NCBI GenBank assembly: GCA_030680605.1
Contig: JAUXUQ010000019.1
Coordinates: 1 to 64,000, forward strand
DNA: 64,000 nt
Source: Gammaproteobacteria bacterium
GTDB taxonomy: Bacteria > Pseudomonadota > Gammaproteobacteria > SURF-13
Direction of reading: 5' to 3'
Each line of letters opens with the position of its first letter. Position 1 is the first letter of the stretch. A model generated the notes under the pieces. The model did not search any database and had not been told where the DNA came from. It was given only the letters and a program-made list of their open reading frames with translations. The translations under genes were made by a program, and so were the position numbers. Below are positions 34,233-42,832 of this stretch, in pieces.

Positions 34233-35540
34233 TCAGGCGGATTGTATGTAAATCGTGTGTCTGTGGCCTTCCTCTTTTTCAAAGGCGATCACCTTGTGGA
34301 TCACGACGGCATTGAGTGTGCGCCCTTTGGAGAGCAGCATAAGACCGCCTTTGCTGACGAGGTCGCGCGATAGCACCATGCCCTCGTGCAAATCATCAGA
34401 AGAAAGGCGTAGCTCTGAGATATCGGCGTTGTCCGTGGTGTCAATAACATGCAGGAAGGTGTCTACAATTTTCGCATCATAGCGTTGGTTGCGATTGGCA
34501 ATAAGAAACGAGCAAGCCTCCTGTGCGCTCATTTTCCCATGCAGCAGTTTACCGGCCTGTAGTGCGTCATAGTCGCTGGCCACTGCCAGGATGCGTGCGC
34601 CAAGCGGGATACGCTCGCCTGAAAGCTTGTCGGGGTAGCCCTTGCCGTCGAAACGCTCATGGTGGCTGCGAATGTACTCCGATGCCTTATGCAGCGTATC
34701 CAGGCTGAGCAGAATAGCCTGTCCGGTTGCGGGGTGTTTCTCAAAGCCTGCACGCTCATTCTCTGAGAGATCGATGTAGGACTTGTTGAGTACGTTATCC
34801 GGCAACCCGATTTTTCCAATATCATGCAGTAGTGCGGAGTAGTGGATATCCTGTACATCACCCTCGGATAGCCCGAGTTTCGTGGCGATGGCCTGTGCGT
34901 GCTCCGCAACACGGCGTGTATGGCCGGTTTCGGTGCCCTCACGTAACCCAATCAGATGCGAGAACACCGAGATGGTGGTGTCGTAGGCCTGCTTTAGCTG
35001 CTGATAGGCCAGATCCAGCATGTCTGCGGTTTGCTGTATTTCCTGTGTTCTTGACGCCACTTTCCTTTCCAGGCTTGTATTTAATTCCTTGAGCTGTTCA
35101 TTTTGCTGGAGAACCTTGGATTCCAGGCGCTTCTTTTCCCGCTCCAGATCCTTCTTCTCCAGGGCCTGTTTGACGCACAGGAGGATGTCGGTGTCTTCCC
35201 ATGGCTTGGGGATGTAGCGATAGATGCTGCCCTTGTTGATGGCATTGATGGTGGAGCTGATGTCAGCGTAACCGGTGAGCAGGATGCGTATGGTGTCAGG
35301 CCAGGATTTTGTTACCTGCTCCAGAAATTCGGCTCCATCCATGCCGGGCATACGCATATCGGAGATCACGAGGTCTATATGCTCGTGGGCGAAAACCTCC
35401 AGCGCCTTGTTGCCGCTTTCAGCCGTAAGGATGCGGTAGCCGGCGGGCCGGAACAGTCGTTGCAGTGACGACAGGATATTGGCCTCATCGTCGACGAACA
35501 TGATGGTGGCGGAGGGGACGGTTTCAGGGTTGGCACTCAT
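34233..35540 (-). CDS. Response regulator with HD-GYP phosphodiesterase domain
   Basis: A protein of 435 residues. The receiver domain (about 10-130, Asp61 in ISDMRMPGMDG, KPW) is followed by a coiled coil and an HD-GYP domain. The HD-GYP signature is intact, with ALLHDIGKIGLPD and HHERFDGKGYP, so cyclic di-GMP hydrolysis is expected. About 65 C-terminal residues form a further small domain (DDLHEGMVLSRDLV). The start at 35540 (MSANPETVPSATIMFVDDE) has AAAGG upstream; a longer in-frame reading would run far into the upstream kinase gene and is rejected. It is related to RpfG-type regulators. Confidence 0.92.
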   Translation of the reverse strand: MSANPETVPSATIMFVDDEANILSSLQRLFRPAGYRILTAESGNKALEVFAHEHIDLVISDMRMPGMDGAEFLEQVTKSWPDTIRILLTGYADISSTINAINKGSIYRYIPKPWEDTDILLCVKQALEKKDLEREKKRLESKVLQQNEQLKELNTSLERKVASRTQEIQQTADMLDLAYQQLKQAYDTTISVFSHLIGLREGTETGHTRRVAEHAQAIATKLGLSEGDVQDIHYSALLHDIGKIGLPDNVLNKSYIDLSENERAGFEKHPATGQAILLSLDTLHKASEYIRSHHERFDGKGYPDKLSGERIPLGARILAVASDYDALQAGKLLHGKMSAQEACSFLIANRNQRYDAKIVDTFLHVIDTTDNADISELRLSSDDLHEGMVLSRDLVSKGGLMLLSKGRTLNAVVIHKVIAFEKEEGHRHTIYIQSA

Positions 35541-35550
35541 GACATTACCT

Positions 35551-36885
35551 TTAGGCTTGTGCGACGAGTTTGTGGTCTTGGCTTTGCTGTATCGGGAGCC
35601 ACACTGTAAAGCATGTGCCTTTTCCGGGCTGGCTTGCCACGTCAATCTTACCGCCATGTTTGCTGATAATGCTGTAGGCAAGAGACAGTCCGAGCCCGGT
35701 ACCCTTGCCCACCGGCTTGGTGGTGAAGAATGGATCGAAGATGCGCGGCAGGTTTTCGGGTGCAATACCCTTGCCGGTATCTGTGACGGATACCCATGCC
35801 TGCTCATCCTGGAAACCAGTCTTGAGTGTGATTGTGCCCCGTTCTTCGATGGCATGCGCCGCATTGACCAGCAGGTTCATGAATACCTGGTTGATCTGTG
35901 ATGCCACACACTCAACCAGCGGCACTTCGCCATACTCCTTGATGACATCGGCCTTATATTTAACTTCATTGTTGACGATATTGAGCGTGCTGTTAAGCCC
36001 CTTGTGCAGATCGGCGAATAGCCACTCGGCGCTGTTCACATGCGAGAAGTCCTTGAGATCCTGCACAATGTGTTTTACGCGTGTGATGCCTTCCTTGCAC
36101 TCGCGCATCAGGTTCAAGGTATCTTCGCGCACAAACGTAAGGTCTACCTTGGCTTTGAGCGTTGTGATCGCGGCAAGCATCTGGGCAGCATCAGGCTGGG
36201 TGGCCAGTAGGGGTTCAGCTTTCTCATAGGCGCTAAGCACGCTGAGAATATCCTGCACATAGTTCTGCATGCTGCCCAGGTTCGAATAGACATAGCCGAT
36301 TGGGTTGTTTATCTCATGCGCTACGCCAGCCGCGAGCTGACCGATGGAGGCCATCTTCTCTGACTGCAGAAGCTGGCTGTGTGCTTCTTCAAGTTGATGA
36401 TTTATTTTTTGCATCTTTGCATTGATGGCGGACAGCTCTCTAATGCGCTGCTGCTGATATTCATGCAGACTGGCCTCTGACTCGGCAAGCTTCTTGCGAG
36501 TGTTGATCTGAACGAAGATGCGCTCGACCGCCAGCGGCAAATAGCTGATCGACTCAACCGATTTTATGATGAAGTCACTTACCCCTGAGCGCAATGCAGC
36601 TATCACGGTGCTATCGTCACTCATGCCGGTAGCCATGATGATGGGCAGGTCGTAACCGTTGGCTTTTAGTTGTGCCATGAACGCGAGGCCGGTAATGCCA
36701 GCGGGCAGTATGTAATCCAGTACAACTACATCAATGCCGTCCTGCTGAATGATGCCTAGTGCCTCAGCGGCGGTTACGGCATTAAAGACCTTGTAGCCGG
36801 ACTTCTCCAGGGCGCGGCGCTCCAGTGTGGCGATTCCGAGATCGTCTTCAACGATGAGTACTGTTCCGCGTGTTGTCTCTGTCAT
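35551..36885 (-). CDS. Hybrid receiver-histidine kinase
   Basis: A soluble protein of 444 residues with an N-terminal receiver (about 1-125, Asp57 in VVLDYILPAG) and a histidine kinase. A long coil (130-175) precedes the phosphorylation site His190 in AAGVAHEINNPIGY. The catalytic domain contains NLLVNAAHAI, DTGKGIAP and GKGTGLGLSLAYSIISKHGG. Receiver-first kinases of this kind accept phosphate from one kinase and control another step. The kinase core is closely similar to that of the 31759-33000 protein, suggesting duplication within the block. Confidence 0.92.
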   Translation of the reverse strand: MTETTRGTVLIVEDDLGIATLERRALEKSGYKVFNAVTAAEALGIIQQDGIDVVVLDYILPAGITGLAFMAQLKANGYDLPIIMATGMSDDSTVIAALRSGVSDFIIKSVESISYLPLAVERIFVQINTRKKLAESEASLHEYQQQRIRELSAINAKMQKINHQLEEAHSQLLQSEKMASIGQLAAGVAHEINNPIGYVYSNLGSMQNYVQDILSVLSAYEKAEPLLATQPDAAQMLAAITTLKAKVDLTFVREDTLNLMRECKEGITRVKHIVQDLKDFSHVNSAEWLFADLHKGLNSTLNIVNNEVKYKADVIKEYGEVPLVECVASQINQVFMNLLVNAAHAIEERGTITLKTGFQDEQAWVSVTDTGKGIAPENLPRIFDPFFTTKPVGKGTGLGLSLAYSIISKHGGKIDVASQPGKGTCFTVWLPIQQSQDHKLVAQA

Positions 36886-36911
36886 GGGCCTTCTCTTGTG
36901 TCCTTTCGTTT

Positions 36912-37379
36912 TTACGCCGCAGGTTGTTCTATAGGGATGCGTTCATTGGGCACGACGGCTATTTGCAGGAACATGCCGAGACGACGCACGACGTCGCAGA
37001 AAACTTCGTACTCCACCGGTTTGGTAATATAGATGCCACAACCCAGCTCATAGCAGTTAGCTACCTCGCGTGGATCATCTGTAGTAGTGAGCATCACGGT
37101 GGGGATGGTTCTGGTGCGTTCATCCGATTTGAGCTGGCGCAAGACCTCGACCCCGCCCATGCGTGGCATGTTGATATCGAGCAACATCACCAGCGGGTGA
37201 TCGTGCGCGCGCCCGGTATAGGCGTTGGTGGAGTGCACATAGTCGAGGGCCTCCTGGCCATCCTTGACCCAGACTATGTCGTTGACGACCCCGGCTCGGC
37301 GCAGATTGCGCTGCACCAGCGTGGCATGGCCCTCGTCATCTTCGGCCAGTAATATGGTGGCAGGTGCAGTATTTATCAT
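36912..37379 (-). CDS. Stand-alone response regulator (Rcp1-like)
   Basis: A single receiver domain of 155 residues. It has LLAEDDEGHATLVQRNLRR, Asp68 in LLDINMPRMGG, and TKP near residue 120. The insertion after the second strand (YTGRAHDHP) and the N-terminus match the Rcp1 type that partners phytochrome-like or PAS-containing kinases. It lies 25 bases after the PAS kinase gene, its likely partner. It has no output domain. Confidence 0.91.
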   Translation of the reverse strand: MINTAPATILLAEDDEGHATLVQRNLRRAGVVNDIVWVKDGQEALDYVHSTNAYTGRAHDHPLVMLLDINMPRMGGVEVLRQLKSDERTRTIPTVMLTTTDDPREVANCYELGCGIYITKPVEYEVFCDVVRRLGMFLQIAVVPNERIPIEQPAA

Positions 37380-37404
37380 AAATATTTACTCCGTTTAATG
37401 TTTG

Positions 37405-39534
37405 CTATGCGGCTGCTTCTGTATCCATGGTGTTGACAGGTAGGCTGATGAAGAATGTGGTGCCTTCACCTTCGCATGATTGCACCCATATTTTTCCACC
37501 GTGGCGTTCTACCATGCGACGTACGATGGAAAGCCCGACGCCTTCACCTTTTGCCTTGTCGGGATGGAAGCGCTGGAATATCTGGAACAGCTTGCCTTGG
37601 GCTGCTACGCTCATGCCAAGGCCGTTATCACGGACATAATAAGTGCGCAGGGTAGCGTTGACGCTGTTCTCCGGGATCCAGCCTATTTCGATGAGGCCCG
37701 GTCGGTTCGGGTCGAGATAGTTGAGGGCATTGCCAAGCAGGTTGGCGAATATCTGCTCGATGGCGGTGGCATCACCCCAGAGCGGTGGCAGATCAGTTGT
37801 GGTGAAAGTTGCTCCGCGCTCCTGGGCTATGGACTGCATGGAATCAGTGATGCGCTGGATGACGCTACCCATTTTTACACCAGTCCAGTGATACTCCACC
37901 TGGCCGGCACGAGAGAGCCGCAACAAGGCATCAATGATATTAGACAGGCGCATGACGCCTGCCCGGATGAAATTGATCGAGTCCTGCATGTCGCTGTCTA
38001 ACAATGCCAGGCCGCGTTTGCGGATATCCTCCGGGATGTTGTCGCTGGCCATCAGCAGGCGTAAATCCTGGGACACAATGGTAAGCTCGTTGCTGAAGCC
38101 CTGCAGGTTGACGAGTGGTGAGCGTAAATCATGCGAGACGCTGTAAACCAGCATGTTATTCTCTTCATCACGTTGCTGGAGCTGGTCGAGATAGAGTTCT
38201 GCCTGCGCGTTGGTGGCTTCCAGGTCGGCGGTACGAACGCGCACGCGCTCTTCCAGTTCATCGTTGTTGCGGCGGAGCTCCTCTTCGGTTTCCTTTTGCC
38301 GCGTGATGTCGGTGCGGATTGAAACGTATCGGGAAGGCCTGCCCGTATGATCCATGAAGGGTACGATTGTTGTTGCTACCCAGTAGAAGGAGCCGTCTCT
38401 CTTGCGGTTCCTGACGTGTCCCTGCCACACCTTGCCGCTGGAAATGGTCTTCCAAAGATCGGCGAAAAAGTCCTTTGTGTGCAGGCCGGAATTTACGATT
38501 CTGTGGTTTGCCCCCAACAGGTCTTGTTCTGAATACTGACTGATCTCGCGGAATTTTTCATTCGCATAAATAATGTTACCGTTGGCATCGGTTATGCTGA
38601 CAATGGCATGGTGATCCAGCGCGGCCTTCTGGAACTCAAGGTCCCTGTAGGTTTCCTCCAGCGTACGTGAACTTTGCCTGAGCCGGAAAAGAATATAACC
38701 GACGTAGACGAGCAGAAGAATGGAACTTACATAAAGCAGCAGGCGATATACTGCGGCTTCTTTCTCGGCGACGTCATAGTAAGCCTGATGGGTGGTGTAA
38801 AGGGCCTGGTAGTGTTTCGCAGTCGGCATCGCAATCATCTCGCGGACGAGATTATCAACCACAGGTTTAAGCTGTATGGCATTGGCCACATACACCAGCG
38901 TCACACGTACCGCCTCGTTTACGGCTGCGGGGTATTGCCCGCGCAGCGCATGCAGGTTTTGAAGTTGTGCCTCCACACGCGGGCGGCCGTGAACCGCGCT
39001 GTCATCTTCGAGATAGAGCAGTGTATCCAGCAGTAAGCCGCTGATTGCGGTCTTGAGCCGGCTGTACTCTGCCTCGTTGAGCAGGCTGTCGAGGTCAGAG
39101 TCACCCTCGACAAAATAGCGCATCGCGCTCTGGAGGTGATCCGCCGCGCTCTGGAGCTGGGTATTCTGCATTTTGAAATGCTCAATGGCGGCCATTTTTT
39201 CGCTGCTGGTTTGGGCGGCGATGTTGAAGGCTTCGTCAGCCGGTTGGCGTTTGTCTGTGGGTATGGCAGACGAGGCTGTTTGCAGTCGCTGGCTGAGTCG
39301 ACGGGTTTTCCTGGTGGTGTCTACCAGAGGGTCGTAGTTATGCAGAAGACCAAGATTGGATTTCAGGATATCTTCATTCAGTCGGGTATCGAGGTACTCG
39401 ATGTTGCGTATCAGAGTGAGTGTATTGTCATGCGCGGCATAATTCACGCCCTGAATCTTGATGAAAAGAAAGGAGAACAGGGCAGCAATAGCTGCCCATA
39501 ACAGTCCCTGCCGGATATGCGCCAGGTTTTTCAT
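37405..39534 (-). CDS. Membrane histidine kinase with periplasmic helical sensor and PAS domain
   Basis: A sensor kinase of 709 residues. Two transmembrane helices (about 10-27 and 266-284) enclose a periplasmic all-helical domain; its NEDILKSNLGLLHNYDPLVD resembles the DAHL-type ligand-binding domain. A PAS domain with PAC tail (about 300-415), a coiled coil and the kinase core follow. The phosphorylation site is His468 in YSVSHDLRSPLVNLQGF, as in phytochrome-like kinases, and the ATP site has DNGLGM and GEGVGLSIVRRMVERHGG. Its start overlaps the stop of the di-haem peroxidase-like gene (ATGA), implying coupled synthesis and perhaps a sensing partnership. Confidence 0.92.
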   Translation of the reverse strand: MKNLAHIRQGLLWAAIAALFSFLFIKIQGVNYAAHDNTLTLIRNIEYLDTRLNEDILKSNLGLLHNYDPLVDTTRKTRRLSQRLQTASSAIPTDKRQPADEAFNIAAQTSSEKMAAIEHFKMQNTQLQSAADHLQSAMRYFVEGDSDLDSLLNEAEYSRLKTAISGLLLDTLLYLEDDSAVHGRPRVEAQLQNLHALRGQYPAAVNEAVRVTLVYVANAIQLKPVVDNLVREMIAMPTAKHYQALYTTHQAYYDVAEKEAAVYRLLLYVSSILLLVYVGYILFRLRQSSRTLEETYRDLEFQKAALDHHAIVSITDANGNIIYANEKFREISQYSEQDLLGANHRIVNSGLHTKDFFADLWKTISSGKVWQGHVRNRKRDGSFYWVATTIVPFMDHTGRPSRYVSIRTDITRQKETEEELRRNNDELEERVRVRTADLEATNAQAELYLDQLQQRDEENNMLVYSVSHDLRSPLVNLQGFSNELTIVSQDLRLLMASDNIPEDIRKRGLALLDSDMQDSINFIRAGVMRLSNIIDALLRLSRAGQVEYHWTGVKMGSVIQRITDSMQSIAQERGATFTTTDLPPLWGDATAIEQIFANLLGNALNYLDPNRPGLIEIGWIPENSVNATLRTYYVRDNGLGMSVAAQGKLFQIFQRFHPDKAKGEGVGLSIVRRMVERHGGKIWVQSCEGEGTTFFISLPVNTMDTEAAA

Positions 39535-40583
39535 AGCAGTGGTTTACCGTTGTACTCGCCGGGCAGGGTGTATAGGAATTTAATGAGCAGGCTCATGTCA
39601 CCAGGTGTAATTTCGCGCCCCAGTTGATATTTCCCCATGATGTCTATGGCTTCCTCCAGGGTCGCGGCCGAGCCGTCGTGCAGATAAGGTGGGGTCAGAA
39701 CGGCGAGACGCAGGCTGGGTACGCGAAAGGTGTGCCGGTCACGTTCATCGCCTGTGACATTGAATCGACCAAGATCGACTTTGCTGCCATTGCCGCGATC
39801 AGAAAAATAGTCGGCAGTGATGCCAAAGGTCTGGTACATGTTGCCGCCGACGTTCTTGCCTTGATGACAGGCGGCGCAGCCGTAGCTCTTGAACAGGGCA
39901 TAGCCTGCCTTCTCTTCTTCCGTGATGGCCTGCTGGTCACCACGCAGGTATTTATCGAAACGGGAGTTGGGCGTGATCAGGGAGCGTTCGTAGGTGGCGA
40001 TGGCATCCTTGATGGTGTGACTCTGAATGCCGTCAGGGTAGAGTTTATTGAACTGCTGGACATAACGGGCATCCTGTCGCAGTTTATTTATGATGTCAGG
40101 CCAATTTGAGCCCATTTCCGCCGGGTGGTGGACGGGCCCCTCCACCTGGTCTTCCAGGGTTTCTGCACGCCCATCCCAGAACTGCCTGAAATTAAGCCCG
40201 CTGTTGAAGACGGTGGGAGAGTTGACGTTGCCGAGCGCGCCACTGTTGCCGAGGGAGTATACGCGCTGGTCGGTACCGCCCATGCTGAGGACATGGCAGG
40301 TTGCGCAGGAAACGGTATTGTCATGCGACAGCCTGGGATCGTTAAATAAGGCCTCTCCCAGGCTGATTTTATTTTCATCCAGACGGTAACCTACCGGGAT
40401 GGGCCAGATCGGTTCCTGCTCGTTATGGCCCGTGTCGGCATGGATATAAGCATCGTCATCTGTGGGGTTAAGCAGGGCGTCTGTTGTCTGCCCGGTTGTC
40501 AGATAGACAAACAGCAGCCATGCCATTATCCCCAGCAGTATTGTTGCGGCGCTCGCTATTCCGTACGTGGAATTTTTATTCAT
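39531..40583 (-). CDS. Di-haem cytochrome c peroxidase-like protein (MauG/CcpA family)
   Basis: A protein of 350 residues with an N-terminal membrane anchor (about 8-29) and two c-type haem sites, CATCH at 93-97 and CAACH at 236-240. LGEALFNDPRLSHDNTVSC, FWDGRAETLEDQ and LTPPYLHDGSAATLEEAI are typical of bacterial di-haem peroxidases. Members reduce hydrogen peroxide in the periplasm or oxidise protein side chains. An upstream GTG at 40616 is an alternative start; the ATG at 40583 gives a better N-terminus but has no strong ribosome-binding site. It is the first gene after the sigma-28-like promoter. Confidence 0.9.
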   Translation of the reverse strand: MNKNSTYGIASAATILLGIMAWLLFVYLTTGQTTDALLNPTDDDAYIHADTGHNEQEPIWPIPVGYRLDENKISLGEALFNDPRLSHDNTVSCATCHVLSMGGTDQRVYSLGNSGALGNVNSPTVFNSGLNFRQFWDGRAETLEDQVEGPVHHPAEMGSNWPDIINKLRQDARYVQQFNKLYPDGIQSHTIKDAIATYERSLITPNSRFDKYLRGDQQAITEEEKAGYALFKSYGCAACHQGKNVGGNMYQTFGITADYFSDRGNGSKVDLGRFNVTGDERDRHTFRVPSLRLAVLTPPYLHDGSAATLEEAIDIMGKYQLGREITPGDMSLLIKFLYTLPGEYNGKPLL

Positions 40584-40758
40584 GACTACACTCGGTGTAT
40601 CTAACCTCAGCGTCACCTTAAGGACCAGCAGGCTGAAATGCGGCGCGACCGTGTACGACGCAACCTTCGGCTCCCGAAGGTTGCGCCATGTCAGCCTTGC
40701 CCGATCCGTTGGGGCAGGCGCCTCTGTGCCATGTATTTAAAGATGGCTGGCATACCAG
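40584..40758 (-). other. Structured leader of the signalling operon
   Basis: The presumed transcript leader contains a perfect 12-base hairpin CGCAACCTTCGG-CTC-CCGAAGGTTGCG (40659-40685). A second hairpin lies around TGCCC ... GGGCA (40699-40716). A nine-base pair GCAGGCGCC (40714-40722) and GGCGCCTGC (40786-40794) spans the promoter itself. No T-run follows, so it is not a classical terminator. It matched no riboswitch class I could recall. Confidence 0.45.
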
Positions 40759-40785
40759 TTAGCGACACCGGGAGGGGAAACTTTA
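40759..40785 (-). promoter_or_regulatory. Sigma-28 (FliA)-type promoter of the signalling operon
   Basis: On the minus strand TAAAGTTT (40785-40778), an 11-base spacer and GTCGCTAA (40766-40759). The flagellar sigma-28 consensus is TAAAGTTT-N11-GCCGATAA, so the -35 matches 8 of 8, the spacer is exact, and the -10 matches 6 of 8. It would start transcription near 40750, about 170 bases before the peroxidase-like gene. Confidence 0.6.
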
Positions 40786-41029
40786 GGCGCCTGCATGTGT
40801 CTCACAAGCTATTGGATTTAAATGTGATAATTTAATTCCGGGGGGCTGTGGTGGGTTTTTGCAGGTGGTGAGTTGAGGGCGATGGAGGAGATAACAGGGT
40901 ATTCCAGCCGCTGAGGCAGGGCACTTCGCCCCTGAGTGGAGGAGGCCTGAAATGGGATGAAACAGGTCTACTTAAGGGGCACTGGCGGCCCAATTGGGTG
41001 CCTCTCCAGCCTGTCTGCAGGCCCTCTAT
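40786..41029. other. Gap upstream of the sigma-28-like promoter
   Basis: About 240 bases between the end of the GGDEF-EAL gene and the promoter. No gene is supported. An AT-rich patch lies at 40805-40836, just upstream of the promoter. No clear terminator for the GGDEF-EAL gene was found. Confidence 0.5.
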
Positions 41030-42832
41030 TTAAGAGCCCAGCGGCCGTGACAAGCGTCGCCCTTCGCGCAACAGGTGTGCAACGTCTGCCGCCGGCATGG
41101 GCTGGCAGAACAAAAAGCCCTGCATTTCATCACACTTCAGCTCCTGCAGGAATCTGAGTTGTTCCAGTGTTTCCACGCCCTCGGCAATGACGTTCAGCTT
41201 CAGGCTGTGTGCCAGGGCAATAATAGCTGAAACTATTGCCGCATCCTCCGGGTTAATCGAAAGGTCGCTTACGAATGTGCGATCGATCTTCAGGCCAAAT
41301 AATGGGAAGCGCTTGAGGTAGGTCAAGCTGGAATAGCCGGTGCCGAAATCATCAATTGAAACCTTTACTCTCATGGCGCGCAACTGGTGCAGCGTCTTGA
41401 TGGTTTCTTCCACATTGTCGACAAGCAGGCTCTCGGTAAGCTCCATCTCCAAACCCTCCCAGCTTGGATCAAGGCCGGTCTCCTGCAAAATGCGGGTGAT
41501 GGTTGCAGCAAAATCAGGTTGCCGGAACTGTAACGCCGAGAGATTGACCGAAACCCGGATGGGCGCGAGGCCCTCTGTTTGCCAGGCCTTGTTTTGTGCG
41601 CAGGCGCTGCGTAATACCCATTCCCCCACTGGCACAATCAGTCCGGTTTCCTCCAGCAACGGGATAAACTCTGCCGGTGCCACCAATCCCCGCTCCGGAC
41701 TTTGCCAACGGAGCAAGGCCTCCACGCCAATGATGCCTCCACTTTCCAGATCCAGCTGGGGCTGGTAATAAAGTACGAACTCGTTACGCTCCAGCGCATG
41801 ACGCATACTACTTTCAAGGGTCAGGCGCTGTAACGCTTTGGCGTTCATCTCCTCAGCATAGTATTGATAATTGTTGCGGCCTTGCCGCTTGACGTGATGG
41901 AGTGCGGTATCGGCGTTTTTAACCAGTGTGGCAGAGTCTCCGCCATCCGAAGGGTAAAGGCTGATCCCGATGCTGGCTGAGATAAAGCACTCATTATTGT
42001 CGAGTACAAAAGGATCGGCCAATACATCAAGAATTTTCCGCGCAATGCCGGCGGCATCCTGCGCATTGTCCAGTTCGGACAGGATAAACATGAATTCATC
42101 CCCGCCTGCCCGGGCAAGCGTATCAATCACGCGCACGCAATTTGACAGCCGCTTGGACACCGCCTGCAGCAGCGCATCGCCCTGCGTATGGCCCAGTGAT
42201 TCATTGACGATCTTGAAGCGATCCAGATCGAGCGACATGATTGCTGCCAGCCGTGTATTGCGTTGTGCGTATCCCAGCGCCTGCTGCAATCGGTCGGCGA
42301 ACAACAAACGGTTGGGAAGACCGGTGAGCGCGTCATAGTTGGAGATGTGGGTCATCCGCTGCGTTTTTTCTTCTATGAGTTGTTCCAATTCTTCATTGAT
42401 GCGCGCAAGCTTTATGTTCGCCGTTTGGATTTCCAGCGTCAGTTGTTCCCTCTCTTTCACCAGGGTGTACTGCATGAAGGCCTCATGCACATTGGCGCGC
42501 AGCGTTTCATTGCTCCATGGCTTGGTAAGGAATTTGTAGATGGCGCCCTGGTTGACGGCTGCAGTAACCGAGGCCAGATCGGTATAACCACTCAATACCA
42601 TGCGTATGGTCTCGGGGTACAGATCCTTGACCCGGGTCAATAACTCAACGCCGGTCATCTTCGGCATGCGCTGGTCGGTGAGGATGACGCCGACTGTATG
42701 ATTCGCCAATAGCGCCAGCGCCGAATCACCACTGTTTGCCGTCAGCACTTCGTACCCATCCTGATGCAGCAGGCGCACGAGGGATGCGGTGATGTTTTCC
42801 TCATCATCGACGAGCAGGATTGTTTTATCCAT
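41030..42832 (-). CDS. Response regulator with GGDEF and EAL domains
   Basis: A cyclic di-GMP turnover protein of 600 residues. The receiver (1-125) has Asp53 in LTDQRMPKMTG and KPW near 104. A coil (125-160) leads to a GGDEF domain with intact AGGDEF at 242-247, and to an EAL domain with EALLRW at 371-376 and DDFGTGYSSLTYL. Both catalytic signatures are complete, so it could make or degrade cyclic di-GMP, perhaps depending on phosphorylation. It is upstream of the sigma-28 promoter and probably has its own; the 214-base gap to ribD shows no clear promoter. Confidence 0.92.
   Translation of the reverse strand: MDKTILLVDDEENITASLVRLLHQDGYEVLTANSGDSALALLANHTVGVILTDQRMPKMTGVELLTRVKDLYPETIRMVLSGYTDLASVTAAVNQGAIYKFLTKPWSNETLRANVHEAFMQYTLVKEREQLTLEIQTANIKLARINEELEQLIEEKTQRMTHISNYDALTGLPNRLLFADRLQQALGYAQRNTRLAAIMSLDLDRFKIVNESLGHTQGDALLQAVSKRLSNCVRVIDTLARAGGDEFMFILSELDNAQDAAGIARKILDVLADPFVLDNNECFISASIGISLYPSDGGDSATLVKNADTALHHVKRQGRNNYQYYAEEMNAKALQRLTLESSMRHALERNEFVLYYQPQLDLESGGIIGVEALLRWQSPERGLVAPAEFIPLLEETGLIVPVGEWVLRSACAQNKAWQTEGLAPIRVSVNLSALQFRQPDFAATITRILQETGLDPSWEGLEMELTESLLVDNVEETIKTLHQLRAMRVKVSIDDFGTGYSSLTYLKRFPLFGLKIDRTFVSDLSINPEDAAIVSAIIALAHSLKLNVIAEGVETLEQLRFLQELKCDEMQGFLFCQPMPAADVAHLLREGRRLSRPLGS

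Noticed and set aside
40617-40850. Cyclic di-GMP (GEMM) or another known riboswitch
   Set aside because: The stems do not fit the conserved core of GEMM, cobalamin, glycine, TPP or FMN classes as I know them; kept only as an unassigned structured leader.
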